A program made the position numbers and the translations under genes. A model generated the notes under the pieces. That model saw only the letters and a program-made list of their open reading frames with translations. It ran no database searches and was not told the origin of the DNA. A stretch of 64,000 nt of DNA from Cinnamomum chago (taxonomy: Eukaryota > Streptophyta > Magnoliopsida > Laurales > Lauraceae), in assembly GCA_038049695.1 (NCBI GenBank), contig CP142456.1, forward strand, positions 18,566,501 to 18,630,500, read 5' to 3'. Below, in pieces: positions 11,744 to 23,753 of this stretch. Position 1 is the stretch's first letter, and each line of letters begins with the position of its first letter.

Positions 11744-12180
11744 CGTGGGAGTCAACAAATAAAGTCTATTGGTTACCTTGCCAGAACATATAAAAGTATC
11801 GTTCCTCTTTATGACAACTTCAATACCAAAAGTAATAGAATAACTTTTATTCACCAAACTAGAAAATGAAGTTAAATTTCACCGTAAAGACGGTACATAT
11901 AATGTGTCTGACAAAACCAATTTATTATCTGAAAAACATAAAGTAATAACTCTCACTGAAACAGCCTCCGCCTTAGCATAAGATCCTAGGTTGACAATGA
12001 TTCCTCCGTCACTGAGCCTCCTAGTTTCCCTGAACCCCTGCAACGTATTACATATGTGATTAGTTGCACCGGAGTCAACACACCCAGATTCTGAAGTACC
12101 AGTTGCAAAACTAACTTCAAAAATAAGTGACTCAATCATACATGAGGTCTTCTTCTTAGATAGATAATCAGGACAATTCC
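11744..12180 (-). pseudogene. Copia protease region (fossil)
   Basis: The minus-strand reading includes CVDSGATNHICN, the DSG active-site context of Copia aspartic proteases, followed by the LYVPSLR stretch common after it. It is separated from the integrase by the Tekay insertion. Part of the broken polyprotein. Confidence 0.85.
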
Positions 12181-12184
12181 TTTT

Positions 12185-12969
12185 CTAATGTCCTGTCATA
12201 CCACAATGAAAACACTTTCCTTTTGTCCCCAAACCCTTAGCCTTAGCCACACCACCATTAGGACCATTCTCCACCTTAGGACCATTCGAAACTGATTTCT
12301 TCTTACCTTTCCGCCCTTTGCCTTTCGACTTGGACTTGACAACTAGCTTTTCTGTCATCACGGCAGTTGGCTTCTTCTTCATAATCCCTTCAGTCACTAC
12401 CAGCTGGCTAGACAACTAAGCTAAAGTCAGATTCATCTTATTCATCTTTTAATTGACCTTGAAGACTCTGGCAATGACTCAAGGATTATGTCAATCTGCG
12501 ATTCTGCATCAATCGCAGCCCCCAGTACATCTAACACATTCAATGAGTCCATCATTTTTAACATGTAGTCCTGTACTGGTGTGCCTTCAGCCATCTTAGT
12601 GCTTATAAGCACCCTCATAGCAGCCTGCCTAGCAGGCCTGCCCTGTTCCGCAAACATCTCCTTTAAGTTTGATATAATATCATATGCAATCTTATAGGAT
12701 TGATGTTGGTGTTACAAAACACTAGACATGGATGCCTGAATGTAGCATCTGGCCATCTCATCGTCTTTGGCACATTTGGTGCAAAGTTACTTTTCTTCCT
12801 GTGATGCATCCGACTCTGGCTCATCAAGGAGGGGTTTGGTAAGGACATATTTATATCATGAAGCAGTCAGGACAATACTCATGTTCCGTTTCCAATCAAC
12901 ATAGTTGGATCCCACCAACTTATTCTAATTGAGGATGGCCGCAAGTGGATTGAAAGTATTCGAATTCAT
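12185..12969 (-). pseudogene. Copia gag region (fossil)
   Basis: The gag start is the minus-strand ATG at 12969 (MNSNTFNPLAAIL). The UBN2-type capsid region follows (KEMFAEQGRPARQAAMR; MAEGTPVQDYMLKMMDSLNV), then a Lys-rich stretch and the zinc knuckle CFHCGMTGH at about 12185-12215. Broken. Confidence 0.85.
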
Positions 12970-14235
12970 GCTTTAAAAAATTGTAGCACATAACCATACA
13001 TTCAATTAAAAAATATATAGATGACATAAGTGTTTAGTATTCTCATAACCACTAAATTTAGAATACATCGAAATCCCAATCCATTAGGGTATGCCTCAAT
13101 GGGGAGTGCAAATACCACCTAAATTGGTACGGATCAAAGTTGTTAAAAATTAAGATTGAGACTAACTATCCATGATCCCCATCATTCATTATCATCTATG
13201 TATCTCATATCAAATAATGTATGACTCCCGATTAACTTCGGTTTCTAAAATACACGAGGCAAATCCTTGGGGATACTGCATCATTATTTTAGTTAAGTAT
13301 GACCCACCAACTAGCATTACATGACAACCGTTGAGGGCAGCTCCTCCTTGGGGAGTGGGCCCCCGCCCCGTCTCACTAACACAATCCATAGAAGACCCAT
13401 ATCTTGTAACCAAACAAATAAAAGCCCTCCGTGGGGAACGGTCATTCTCAAGATGGTGCGAAGCTAATACTTTCCTTACAATGGACCTATGGTGGAAAGC
13501 CATGGGGATTTCTAAATTTAAATGCCCCGCTCCCACTTAATATTTTAGAATTGAAGATTTCCTTATTGGTATATGGGCCCACATATATAGACTTCAAATC
13601 ATCTCATGATATGACCAATGATTGGTTCCAAGTCAAATTATTTTAAGGAAAGTCCAGTTTCTAAGACTAGTGTTACCAATGGGTCCATCTCATGGGTCTA
13701 CGACCAGATTTGGAAACATTCTATAAAAGCAACCATTCACTAATAGAAAGTGCAAAATTAGAAACTAGTCATCTCCTCCACATGGCCCAAGCGGAATAAA
13801 CTTCTTGAACTTCTAGACTTTTCAAAACTTTGGGATTTCTCAAACTCTTTGATTAAGAGTTCAACTTTACTTTCCTTCTCCATCTCGGACATCACCAGAA
13901 TTTACAAATTTAGAAAAATTACATAAATTCCTATGCCTCGATAATGAGACTTACATGGTAATCTAAACATGGAAATTAAAAAAGGATTGTAGGGAAATTC
14001 ACCATGCCTTGCCTTTTCACGGGAAACCAAGAAAACTATGATGCCCTTTACAACTTGCCCAAAATAAACCAATAACCATAAGAAAAAGGTAAAAAACTCG
14101 TGGGCCTTATGGAGAGGACAAGAACACCTGCAAGTTAACATCTTATACACAATAGGGACTTGGGTTAAGAAGCCATCCATCATCTCATGATGAACAAACC
14201 CGAATAGCCACATAAAAAAGGAAACTGCCTATAGA

Positions 14236-14340
14236 GGGGACCGGGGCCATCGGTAAAAGTCTGGCCACCGGTAAAGGTCTGGCCGCCGATAAAAGCCGTG
14301 GCCACTGGTAAAGGCGTATTGTGGCCACCGGTAAAAGTCC
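14236..14340. repeat. Minisatellite, about 18-bp unit
   Basis: Five imperfect copies of TGGCCACCGGTAAAAGTC follow each other with small spacers in the Copia leader. Variants change CACC to CGCC, CATC or CACT. Confidence 0.85.
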
Positions 14341-14532
14341 AGAACCCAACTCGAGGTTTTTGCAGAAAACCGCGATTTTGTCCGAACTTATCCCTTCTTG
14401 TGCATTCAGAAAACATAATAAATGCAGAAAAATACCATAATTGATCCATACATAGCCCTAGGTCTATCATCTTCGCATCTCATGCAAAGATTAGATCTAG
14501 ACAACTAATCTAACATTATTAGTGATGAGGTA

Positions 14533-14546
14533 TGGCTCTGATACCA
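14533..14546 (-). other. Primer-binding site of the Copia element
   Basis: The minus strand reads TGGTATCAGAGCCA, complementary to the 3' end of plant initiator tRNA-Met, two bases from the LTR end. It fixes element orientation and the 5' LTR edge. Confidence 0.92.
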
Positions 14547-15675
14547 ATTGTTGGAAGTAAGTGGGCCTCGTGGATATGTTTTCAAAACTTTTGACCCACT
14601 TGACTCAGGGATTAAGTACCCATAAGACCATAAACCACATCCAAGATGCAATCCCTCCATCTCATCAATCATGTACAACAATAAACTCTATCTAGAAGAT
14701 AGAAATCAGCAACAAACAAGCAACCAAAAATCCATAAAATCCAGTGAAATAAATTATACATTTAGAGCTCGGTTGTGCTCTAATGGAGAAGAAGACTTGC
14801 TAGTTGAAGAAACTCTTTCTTTATAAACAACTTAAGATCTTCAAGACCTCTTAGTCTTCCACGCTATAACCCGTATTAGATCTCTTCTCTAAAGGAGATA
14901 GGTGGGATCTTCTAAAGAAAACAACTAGAAGCTCTAAGGAACTAGAATAGAACTAGAAGAGAAAGAAAAGGAGAGAGGGGCGTGCAACACTTGCACTGGG
15001 CGTGGGTTCCAAGAGTAGTACGTCCAAGGCCCTCTCTCCTCTATTTATAGCCATAAGCAACTCCTCTTTACTAATTGAAATAAAAGTCCTACTTCCATTA
15101 AGAATTAGTAACTTTCTCCTTTCTAAATATTATAGAAGTCTCACTTCCACAACAATTAGTAACCTACTATTACCACTATTAGAAGTCTCACTTCAAATAG
15201 AAATAGTAACTTTCTAATTCCTTCCTTTTAGAGTTCAACTAGGATTAAGATCTATCTAATAACTTGAGCTAGTGATTCAATAGAAAGCTGGCTCCAACTG
15301 GGACACCGCAACCCCACATCTTATGTGCAATCCGGGCCCATAGTTAATAGTAAATAATACCACTATATAAACACAATTGCACTCCACTCTTAGGAATAAA
15401 TTACAAAGAAGACCCTAAACTTCCCAATCACTGCAAGTAGGCCCCTCTATCAATATCCATGGATCAATTGGATTAAACACGTCTCACCAATTTAGATCCA
15501 CATCTTATTATCCTTTAGACCCAATTAATCACAGTGATCATCAGTACCATCCAATTATCTCTAATGATAAATCTATTAATTGACACAAGGAGATAATATT
15601 GATAGATTTCATCTTGACTATTCAATATTCCAATAGTCCTACTACCACGTACCCAAGACACTGAGGTGTTGACCT

Positions 15676-16672
15676 TATGGTTTAAAATCGCGGTATCGGT
15701 CATGGTATCGGCCGGGATAAAAACTGATACGATATCAGTATCGGTCGCGGTCACGGTTATCGATCCGTCGCGGTGTGAGTTTTTTTTTAATCCAAAAAAA
15801 TTCACAAAAATATCCATAAAATCTAGAATATTAGAAAATGCTAGAAAATAATATTTTCTCCCATTAGTAGCAACAATAAATCAAAGTATCGGTCACCTTA
15901 AGTTATGAGTCATGTTTGTGTTACAGTTCGTTGTCTTCTCCAGTATTTCATATAATGCAATTATTATCTTGGCTCATGGTCAATTTATTAGTGTAAAATA
16001 TAAGAAAATAAAGATAACATAACAATTATCTATACACTTTTAGTAAGCGATTAGTATTTACTATTTAGTATCATAAATACTCCAACAACTATTTTTTTTA
16101 AAAGTAGAGGATTGAGAAAAAAAATCCATTTTTCAACACCCAAAATCATGTTTATAAGTAGATCTAGCATGAAAGTGTGTAGATCTAAGTGAAGAACGCA
16201 ACACAAACCCAAAAATGACATGCCACTGATCTTTTCATTCATTTCTATGCTTTATCTAAAAATAAAAAATAAAAAACACATAATAGTAAAAATAAGAGAG
16301 TTAAGTTGATTTTCTCTTACTAAATAAAATGATTTCTTCAAGAAATATTGTTGGAATTTGGAAATATGTAAGAGAATGAGATATGGAGACATGGTTGCTC
16401 TAAGGAGATGAGGGGAGAGGAGAAGAAAATGGGAAAATAGGAAAAAAGTTACAAGAAATTTGGGTTTTTGACCATTACTCCATCTCGGCCGATATTTTCA
16501 GTCGAGATATCGGTAATATCAACCGAGATATCGGTTAAACCGATATTTTGACCATATCGGCCGAGATTGGCAGATATTTTGGGGATATTTTGCCTAACTC
16601 AGTATCGGGGCAAAATATCTTTGCGGTATGGGCCGATACCGATTCATATCTCGGCTGAGATTTTAAACCATG
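15676..16672. mobile_element. GGTATCGG hAT-like non-autonomous element, copy A
   Basis: A 997-bp insertion with inverted termini TATGGTTTAAAATC and CATGGTTTAAAATC is flanked by a perfect 8-bp duplication GTTGACCT (15668-15675 and 16673-16680). Subterminal regions repeat GGTATCGG. The empty site is seen in the other LTR near 4140-4165. Eight-bp duplications point to hAT; no transposase is encoded. Confidence 0.88.
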
Positions 16673-17037
16673 GTTGACCTACAGTTGGCATCACTCATTG
16701 GTAACTCAAAGCAAATGAATAGACAGAAACTTGAATCCATCAATGTCTAAGAATTGAGAGCCTATTGTTAGGGAATTATGAGAGCGGACCTTAAAATCGA
16801 GACAGTATTCCATAAGGTACTTCTCATGGTTCTTCAATACATCCAATGTAATCCAAACACCATGATCCAGAATCTTACATTCTAATGATCGATACAAATC
16901 ACACTATCTCATAGTAATCAAAATATCGTAACCTTATCAGATGAGATGCCCAGTCTCATCACTGGCTATGAAGACATTTAAGTACAAGATTTGTGACACA
17001 TGTCTCCCGTATGTAGATCTCATCCATACACATATAT

Positions 17038-19261
17038 TGTTAGTGATTTTGTAGATTGCAATTTAATGGATGCATTATCATTCAAGCATCATTTGATTTA
17101 CACACTTGCATTGTTTTAGATAAACTTGAAATCCTGTTTTATTCATGCATTGTTTTTAAGATTTGTAAAAGTATCAATTTATGCATGATTTGCTTTTTAA
17201 ACTTGGATGCATTTGTTTTTGAAAAGAGTTTTAGAAATCAAGCTAGCCTTTGGTTTTTAAAGTTTTGAATCATTTTAGGCTTTGTGTGTTTCATGTTTTT
17301 AAACATCTTGCTTTGATTTAAAACATGTTTCCTAGCTTGGTTTAGTGGCCCAAAAATCCCCTCCAAGAGAAACCTTCAAATTTGCAAAAGTTGGGAATTT
17401 TTGTCCCAAGGGGGGTGGTCCGGCAGTGTCGCCGGTCGACCGGCGCAGAGGTCCCGGTCGACCGGGAACACTGCAGGCCGTCAGGGTCACAGTGCTCCAA
17501 CGGTCAGAAATTTGACCGTTATGTGTTGCCGGTCGATCGATACCTGTTTGCAGGTCGACCGAGGACTAGCCGTTGGGCACTTTTTGCTATAAATATGAGT
17601 TCTTTCCTTTGCCAAAAGTTGGGAATTTTAAGGCCCTCCTTGAGGGGTTTTGAGGCAAATAGAAGGGAAAAGAACTAAGGGATGAAGGGGAGCATTAGGA
17701 AAGCTAAAGCTTGGATTAATGAAGTTAAATCTCCAAGTAGGCTCTACTTTCCTTAATCATATGTTTTCATGCTTTGTTTTATTTTTGGTAAATCATTTTA
17801 GCATGATAAACTATGTTGTGTTGTATCCTTAACATGTTTTATGTTTTGAATTGATTTATTGTTTTGGATACATCACCATTGATTCAATCCAAGTAGTACT
17901 TTATCTTTGGTAAATCTAAGTAGATCATGTTAATGAAAGAACCTTTGAAATTATATGTAACATGATTCCTATACTTGGTTGAATCTTTGGTTGTTGTTTT
18001 CCATCATAAGAAAATCACTTTCAAAACTATCTTATGTTTTGGATTCAACTTCTTTACAAATCATATGTTTTCATGTTTTGTTTTATCTTTGATAAATCTT
18101 TAATAGCATGTTAACCTATGATGTGTTGTATCCTTAGCATGTTTTATATTTTAAATTGATCTATTGTTTTGGATGCATCACCATTGATTCAACCCAAGTA
18201 GTACTTTATCCTTGGTAAATCTAAGTAGATCATGTTAATGGAAACATCTTTGAAATTAGATGTAACATGATCCATATACTTGGTTGAATCTTTGGTTGTT
18301 GTTTTCCATCATAAGAAAATCTTTTTCAAATATATCTTATGTTTTGGATTCAACATGTTTACAAATCATATGTAACTTTGTTTTAAAGTTTCACAACTTG
18401 CCTTGCATTGATTGGTATATCATATTCAAGTTGATTTTATAAGTTCATATGATTTGTCCCCTTTTTTTTTCAATCAAATCTATTTTTATGTTTTGAGCTT
18501 CATGTTGATTTGATTGACATCCCTATGCATCACATGTTTAGAGCTAATTAATTTCATACAACTTGTAAATCTTTGATCTCATTAACAAGTTGTTACTTTT
18601 AACATGTGATTAGCATTTCTTCAATCATAAATGTTTTTGAGCTAAAACTTTCAAAAGCCTTAGGCATACATTTATGAGCTTTCATTTTCAAAATGATTGA
18701 GGACAACACACACACACACATCATGTGCTTTCATCTTTGCATTCATAGTGTGAGTGTGTATTAGATTTTCACTTCCATATCCGCCTAATTAAGAGGCATT
18801 GTAATGAGCTTAATTGAATCTCCATCAAGTGTATTATAGACACTAACTTAGTGAGATAACCAACCTTGTGGTTGAAGAGGTTATTGCTTAGCCTATAAAA
18901 GCATAGTGTATAGGTTGATGTTAAGCCTTGAAAAACATCATTGTAAAGGTTATTGCTTAGCCTTGAAAAGCATATTGTAAAGGTTATTGCTTAGCCTATT
19001 GAAAAGCATAAATAGTGGAAATCCGGTGGGGTGTTGGATCACAAGCCGGTAGTGGATGTAGGCATTGAGGCCGAACCACTATAAATCCTTGTGTGATGGT
19101 GTTTGCTTTGTGGTGATTCTTTTGTTTGCTTCCGCATCTTGTATGATTTATCATCACATGTGACTAGTTTGTTTTAAAGAAGTTAAATTTGATTAAAATT
19201 GGTCATATTTGGAGCTCACCCTATTCACCCCCCCTCTAGGGTTCGGATCCCAGGACTTTCA
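17038..19261 (+). mobile_element. Solo LTR of a Sirevirus-type element
   Basis: A 2224-bp TGTTAG..CTTTCA unit is flanked by TATAT (17033-17037 and 19262-19266). It is homologous to the LTRs at 56192-57928 and 60694-62426. GC-rich palindromes CCGGTCGACCGG (about 17430-17570) sit just upstream of TATAAATA at 17588. It carries an internal tandem duplication of about 304 bp. No internal region remains, so it is a solo LTR. Confidence 0.9.
17758..18366 (+). repeat. Tandem duplication of about 304 bp inside the solo LTR
   Basis: Two adjacent copies start CATATGTTTTCATG at about 17758 and 18062. Both contain GTAGTACTTTATC and GGTTGTTGTTTTCCATCATAAG. The young family member at 56192 has only one copy. 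Confidence 0.85.
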
Positions 19262-19455
19262 TATATCACATCTAATATAATAATGGGACCTGGTTCATCT
19301 CATGAACCATTATGTCATATGTATTGGTTATATGCATTAAACAATAAAACACCATTCATCTCATGAAAAGAAAGCACGATTTTATTGATAAATAAAGAAA
19401 TTAATCAATTTATTACATCATCTGATGGATTGAGACAATATAAACTAACAAAAAC

Positions 19456-19499
19456 ATTGGCCTGAAAGGTCTTGATGTCTAGCAAGAAGGCCTATTGAT
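19456..19499 (-). mobile_element. LINE fragment 4 of 5
   Basis: A short piece between the Copia element and the GGTATCGG element. Read on the minus strand it gives LLDIKTFQANV, corresponding to the segment after the YADD box and before the fragment at 2567-2980. Confidence 0.65.
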
Positions 19500-20768
19500 C
19501 ATGGTTTAAAATTTTGAACTGGTATCGGCCCTAACCAAACCAATATGGTGATGTGTATCGGTAACGATCTCAGAACTATTAAATATTGACATGATATCGG
19601 TCAATATCGGCCCATATATTGAAAATATCGGCTAATACGATATGCACAACAGTCTTCTTCCTCATAGAAAAATATTGTTCTACCCTGAGAAGAGCTAAAG
19701 GGGAAACGAAAACGAAAAAGAAACAGAGAAAGGAGGAGGTCCGGTGCCTGACAGCCTATTGCTGCCACCCACCACCACCTGCAGCGGCCTTCGCCTCCGC
19801 CTGCTGCGCCAGCCACCGCCCCCCTTCCTCTTCTTCTTCTATTTCCCTCTTTCCCTTCTTCCTCTTCCTCCTCTTTTCCTCCTCCTCTCCTTTAGTGTTT
19901 TCCTTATTTCTCTCCACGCCACACCAATTGAAAACCCATTATGTATATTGTTGCTGCCATTATCTTTGGTGGATCCCAGATAAGTTTCATTTTAATTGGG
20001 TACTGGCCCACTTTCTAATTTGTCAAATTTTTAAACTCAATCAAATCCGATCAATCTAACAATGGGCCAATTTTCAATTAGAATGAAATGGGGCTAAGAC
20101 CCATACAAGACAAGGCAAGACCATTTGAGAGGTTTAGATTTTTAATTTATGGGCCTCATTCTGTATACTTTTAGTTTTTTTCTTTTTCAATTCTAACGCT
20201 ATAATGCATTCTACTTGTAAAACGCACTAACCACTAAATAAGTGGCCCAATATTTGAATAGGCGCTCAATAAATTTCCCTATTAAATGACTTAGACCTAC
20301 TATATATTAAATTAATCTTTTACATGCTAATAAATATTAAGAAAAACAATCAATTGTTTTTAAATAGACAATTTGATAGTTGCTTAAGTCCTATAAAATG
20401 GAAATTTATGAAGACTCTATTGGAGGAGACATTTATTTTGATCTTTACTCTGAGTGGTTTGGATTTATATGAATGCCACATTGATGAATTTATAAATTAT
20501 AAAGCAAAAAAACTACTAAAAAGTTAGTGCATTTAAAAGTAAAACATTAAACAACGATTATACAGGATGTTTTAACATAGGGGGACCAATATTTTGCTTC
20601 ATAGTTGTTACTAATGAAAGAAAATACTGTTTTCAAGCATTTTACAATGTTTTGAGGTTTTTGGATGTTTTTTCAAATTCTTTTAGGGTAGAAAAAAACT
20701 CATACCACGATGACCGTGAACAGCGACCGATACCGATACCACAACCGATACCACGATTTTAAACCAAG
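19500..20768. mobile_element. GGTATCGG hAT-like non-autonomous element, copy B
   Basis: A 1269-bp insertion into the LINE with termini CATGGTTTAAAATT and CTTGGTTTAAAATC is flanked by a perfect 8-bp duplication CTATTGAT (19492-19499 and 20769-20776). It belongs to the same family as 15676-16672. A GC-rich C/T-biased stretch at about 19725-19905 may be captured sequence. No transposase is seen. Confidence 0.88.
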
Positions 20769-22030
20769 CTATTGATGGAGCCAAGGCTCCCTTTGAAGGC
20801 CTTGACAAATATTAGAATGTCATCCGCATAAAACAAGTGGCAAGGAGTTGAACGAGCCAGGGAGATCGGGTGGATGAGACCCAACTTTTTCAATGCCTCC
20901 AATCTTAAACTAAGAATTTCTTCCGCTAAGATAAAAGGATACGGAGATAAAGGGTCACCCTGATGCAAGCCACAAGAAGAGTTGTAGAACCCACGGGAAC
21001 TTTTGTTGATAAGCATAGAGCCTTTAGCAGTGGAGATGAGTTCTCTAATCATACTTATCCAAGAGGGGGAGAATTTGAAAAAATGAAGAGCCTTGAAGAG
21101 GAAGCTCCACAAGAGTTTATCAAAGGCCTTTGAAATGTCCAACTTGATGCAATCAAATCCCCTGCTGACTTTGGAGTTTAGCTTTTGGAAGAGATCATGG
21201 GATGATGTAGAGTGGTCATTAATGGATCTACCCCACAAAGGCTTAGAAATGAGGTTGGGCATAATTGAAGCCAGTCTTTTGGCCAAAATCTTTGAGATTA
21301 TTTTAAAGGTGAAGTTTAGCAAACTAATTGGCCGGCAATAAAAGAACGTTTTTGGGGAGCCAGACTTGGGGATGAAAGCAAGGAAGTAAGAGTTTGAAGC
21401 TCTAAGGAGATGACCTGTAATGAAAAAATGGGCGGTCGCTACCACAACATCCTTCTCAATAATGTTCCAAGCTGAAGTGAATAAAATCCCGAAAACCCAT
21501 CTAGCCCTCGTGAACTGCTTTTCTTGAGAGAGAAAATTGCTTCTTTAATCTCAGAGGGAGACGAGACTGTTGCAAAAAAGACATTTTGCCCCTCCGAAAC
21601 AAAAGGCCCCTCCAAATTGAAGAACTCCTCATCTTGACCTTCAGGTAGGGCTATAAATAGGTTAGAGTAGAACTCTACAACATGGTCTCTAATTTGCTCT
21701 AGGCCTTGAAGTAAAGACCCCTCTATCGTGATAAAGTCAATGCTGTTAAATCATCCCCTTATCTTGGCCGACGGATGAAAGAACCTAGTATTTCAGTCTC
21801 CACTTTGCTACCAATTGACTCTAGCTTTTTCTTTTTTCTTCCAATGAATGTATTCTGCATTAAGCCATTTATGGAGGTTGGCTTTTGCTAAGTTAAGAGC
21901 TGGCTAGTTCAAAACTAAAAAGGTCGAGTCTCAAATGGAAAGCTTTCCCAAGAAGATTTGAAATAATTCATGCCTAGGAAGATTGAAGAGGAAATCGGCT
22001 CAAAAAGGTAAAGGAGATAAAAAAAATAAA
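20769..22030 (-). mobile_element. LINE fragment 3 of 5: reverse transcriptase
   Basis: The longest frame (20759-21445) shows the RT series: FIPKSGSPKTF and RPISLLNFTFKIISKILAKR, motif A CIKLDISKAFD, motif B GLHQGDPLSPYPFILAEE and motif C FYADDILIF. Upstream, to about 22030, other frames continue the linker (KKSSSRGLDGFSGFY, WKKKEKARVNWQQSGD, NTRFFH, FKSSWESFPFE), so several frame breaks or stops exist. This order and spacing match plant L1-clade ORF2. It would act in the nucleus by target-primed reverse transcription; this copy is dead. Confidence 0.88.
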
Positions 22031-22049
22031 GAAAGAAAAATCTCAGAGG

Positions 22050-23264
22050 ATGTTGGACGTCTAACAAGGGGGCCCACATCCCCTTAAACGTCACACATGG
22101 GTCTCTCTCTCATCTCCACAAAATTTGAACTTTAGGAAATGCTCACACTTTTTTGCATGAGAAATCTCTGGTAGGTTCCAAATATGGAAGATCTACACAA
22201 CAGAAAGTTGAGATGAGCAGAAGAATAATTCAAATTTCAAAACGTTCCAAAGATAAGAGATTGCTTGGAGTGCAAGTCAAGTCGAAAGGGTTCAAGATAG
22301 AAACAAACTGGGAACCAAAATCTATGTAAGGATGTCATCCCCCATGGGACATCCAAACCTTCTTCTCCCTTAGGTGGGACATCCACCGCTTCCCCCCACC
22401 CCCTCTTTCTCCTCTCTCCCATCTTCCTCTCTTCCTTCTCTTCTAGATCTAGGATTCTAGTTCTATTTCTCAACTTTGTACTTTTTTTTTGTTTGAGGGT
22501 AGTCTTGGTCCTTGTCCAAGCAAAACTTAGTTTTAGGAGAAGATTGTATTGAAGAACATATTAATGAAAGATCAGTTTCTCTTCGGTGCAATGGGTGGTT
22601 GTGATTGAGACAATGGATTAAGCTAAGTATCTCTTTATTTTTAATTAAGTCATTCTCCTCTAGTTCATATTACTGATTTACTGATTGATAGGCTTGTCTT
22701 CATACCAGTAGGTACCTTCCATGCATAGTTCTCAAAACTAAAATATCTTTTTGATCATTCATGCTTACGTTTGATAGACTATGCTTAGGACTACGACTTC
22801 TTTGATGGGTTATGCTTATGTTTGATGAGTGATGCTTAAATAATTTTAATAATTTTATGAAGGGAATGAGGTCTTGGGATTTAAATATTTTTAATTAATT
22901 TCTCTAAATTGGAGAAGAAAGGGACTTCTAAAGTTAAATCATCCGGATCTTAATCCATTGATTTGGTCTTGATCTGAAGCAAAGAATTTGGCAAGTGGAG
23001 TTTTTCTTAATTGAAAAGAATTTTGATAACATAGTGGATTCCTATGACTTGATCATTATCATTGAGGTTGGTATTTTTATCTTTTTATTGCTAGCTTTTA
23101 TTTCTAATTTTATGCTCTTCACAATTGCTAGTTTATCATCTTTAACATCAGTTTTTCTTAATTTGATGTTTTTCATAATTCGCTCTCTGTGGGATCGACC
23201 CGTATTTACCATTGTCTCAAAAAGGGCAGCCATGCACTTGCGGATTATCATTTTGTTCACAACA
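22050..23264 (+). mobile_element. Athila-like solo LTR (left edge uncertain)
   Basis: The right edge ends CACAACA at 23264, exactly where LINE endonuclease sequence resumes. Near 23185 the phrase CTGTGGGATCGACCCGTATT and then GCACTTGCGGATTAT resemble the 3' part of Athila-type Gypsy LTRs. No matching duplication was found at the left, so the start is approximate. No gene is seen. Confidence 0.45.
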
Positions 23265-23753
23265 CCCAAGTCTTTGAGGTCTGCATTCAGCACTATTTCA
23301 CTAAGTTCTCTCACTAACGTTGAAGAAGGAGGTCTAAAGCTTCATTTTTCATGAGCCGAGAGGGTTGCATAAAAACCTCCAATTAGACACCAAGGAGTGG
23401 GAGAAGAGGATCTTTGGACTTGGAGCTCCCATAACTATCTTCTAATCCTGTAGTTAGTAGATCCCTAGTTTCCAAAGATGGTGCTTATAAAGTTTGAGGC
23501 GTTGTCAAGGCAATTAATTGTGATATGTTGAGAAGAAAAGTCAATTATAGGTATTTTGTACTTAGACCTACTCCAAAGAGGCACCAAAGAGAGCTACGAT
23601 CGGATAAAGGTTAGTTTGAGAGGAAGGAGTCGAATCCCAAGTAGTTTAGAGAGGTAGAGTAGAAGAACCGGAATTTAGTCATGGGCTCTATAAGAAAGAT
23701 GATGTCAGGGTAGTGTAGGTGGACCAAGTGGTGCAACATTCTCTGAGTAGGGT
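23265..23753 (-). mobile_element. LINE fragment 2 of 5: endonuclease
   Basis: The minus-strand reading gives LVHLHYPDIIFLIEPM, LGFDSF, PTPWCLIGGFYATLSAHEK (where families usually have CLIGDFN) and LNADLKDLGV. This is the APE-type endonuclease of L1 ORF2, with several frame breaks. It joins fragment 1 across the LTR element at 23754-27201. Confidence 0.82.

Larger units (their letters stand above)
12970..14548 (-). other. Long leader of the Copia element
   Basis: About 1.5 kb lies between the primer-binding site and gag. No gene is seen. It contains a short tandem repeat at 14236-14340, described separately. Confidence 0.6.
2981..19450 (-). mobile_element. Ty1/Copia retrotransposon (fossil) with nested insertions
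   Basis: This is a minus-strand Copia element with LTRs at 2981-4686 and 14549-19450, the latter enlarged by insertions. LTRs begin TGTT and end AACA. The flanks read GAAAC and AAAAC, a 5-bp duplication with one difference. A primer-binding site complementary to initiator tRNA-Met and a purine tract sit at the expected places. Parts in element order are gag, protease, integrase, reverse transcriptase and RNase H. The coding region is broken many times (of order ten) and interrupted by the Tekay element at 7421-11738. The LTRs differ visibly by a few percent, unevenly. It is older than everything nested inside it and younger than the LINE around it. The lineage looks Tork/TAR-like but is not certain. 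Confidence 0.9.
14549..19450 (-). repeat. 5' LTR of the Copia element, with two insertions
   Basis: It matches 2981-4686 over its ends and middle. It is interrupted by the GGTATCGG hAT-like element (15676-16672) and a solo LTR (17038-19261), each with its own duplication. Confidence 0.88.

Noticed and set aside
14533-14546. tRNA-Met-like sequence as a possible tRNA gene
   Set aside because: Only the 3'-end complement is present, at the exact primer-binding position; no cloverleaf.
22237-22473. 78-residue minus-strand Arg/Glu-rich frame
   Set aside because: Derived from a C/T-rich stretch inside the probable Athila-like LTR, without domain support.
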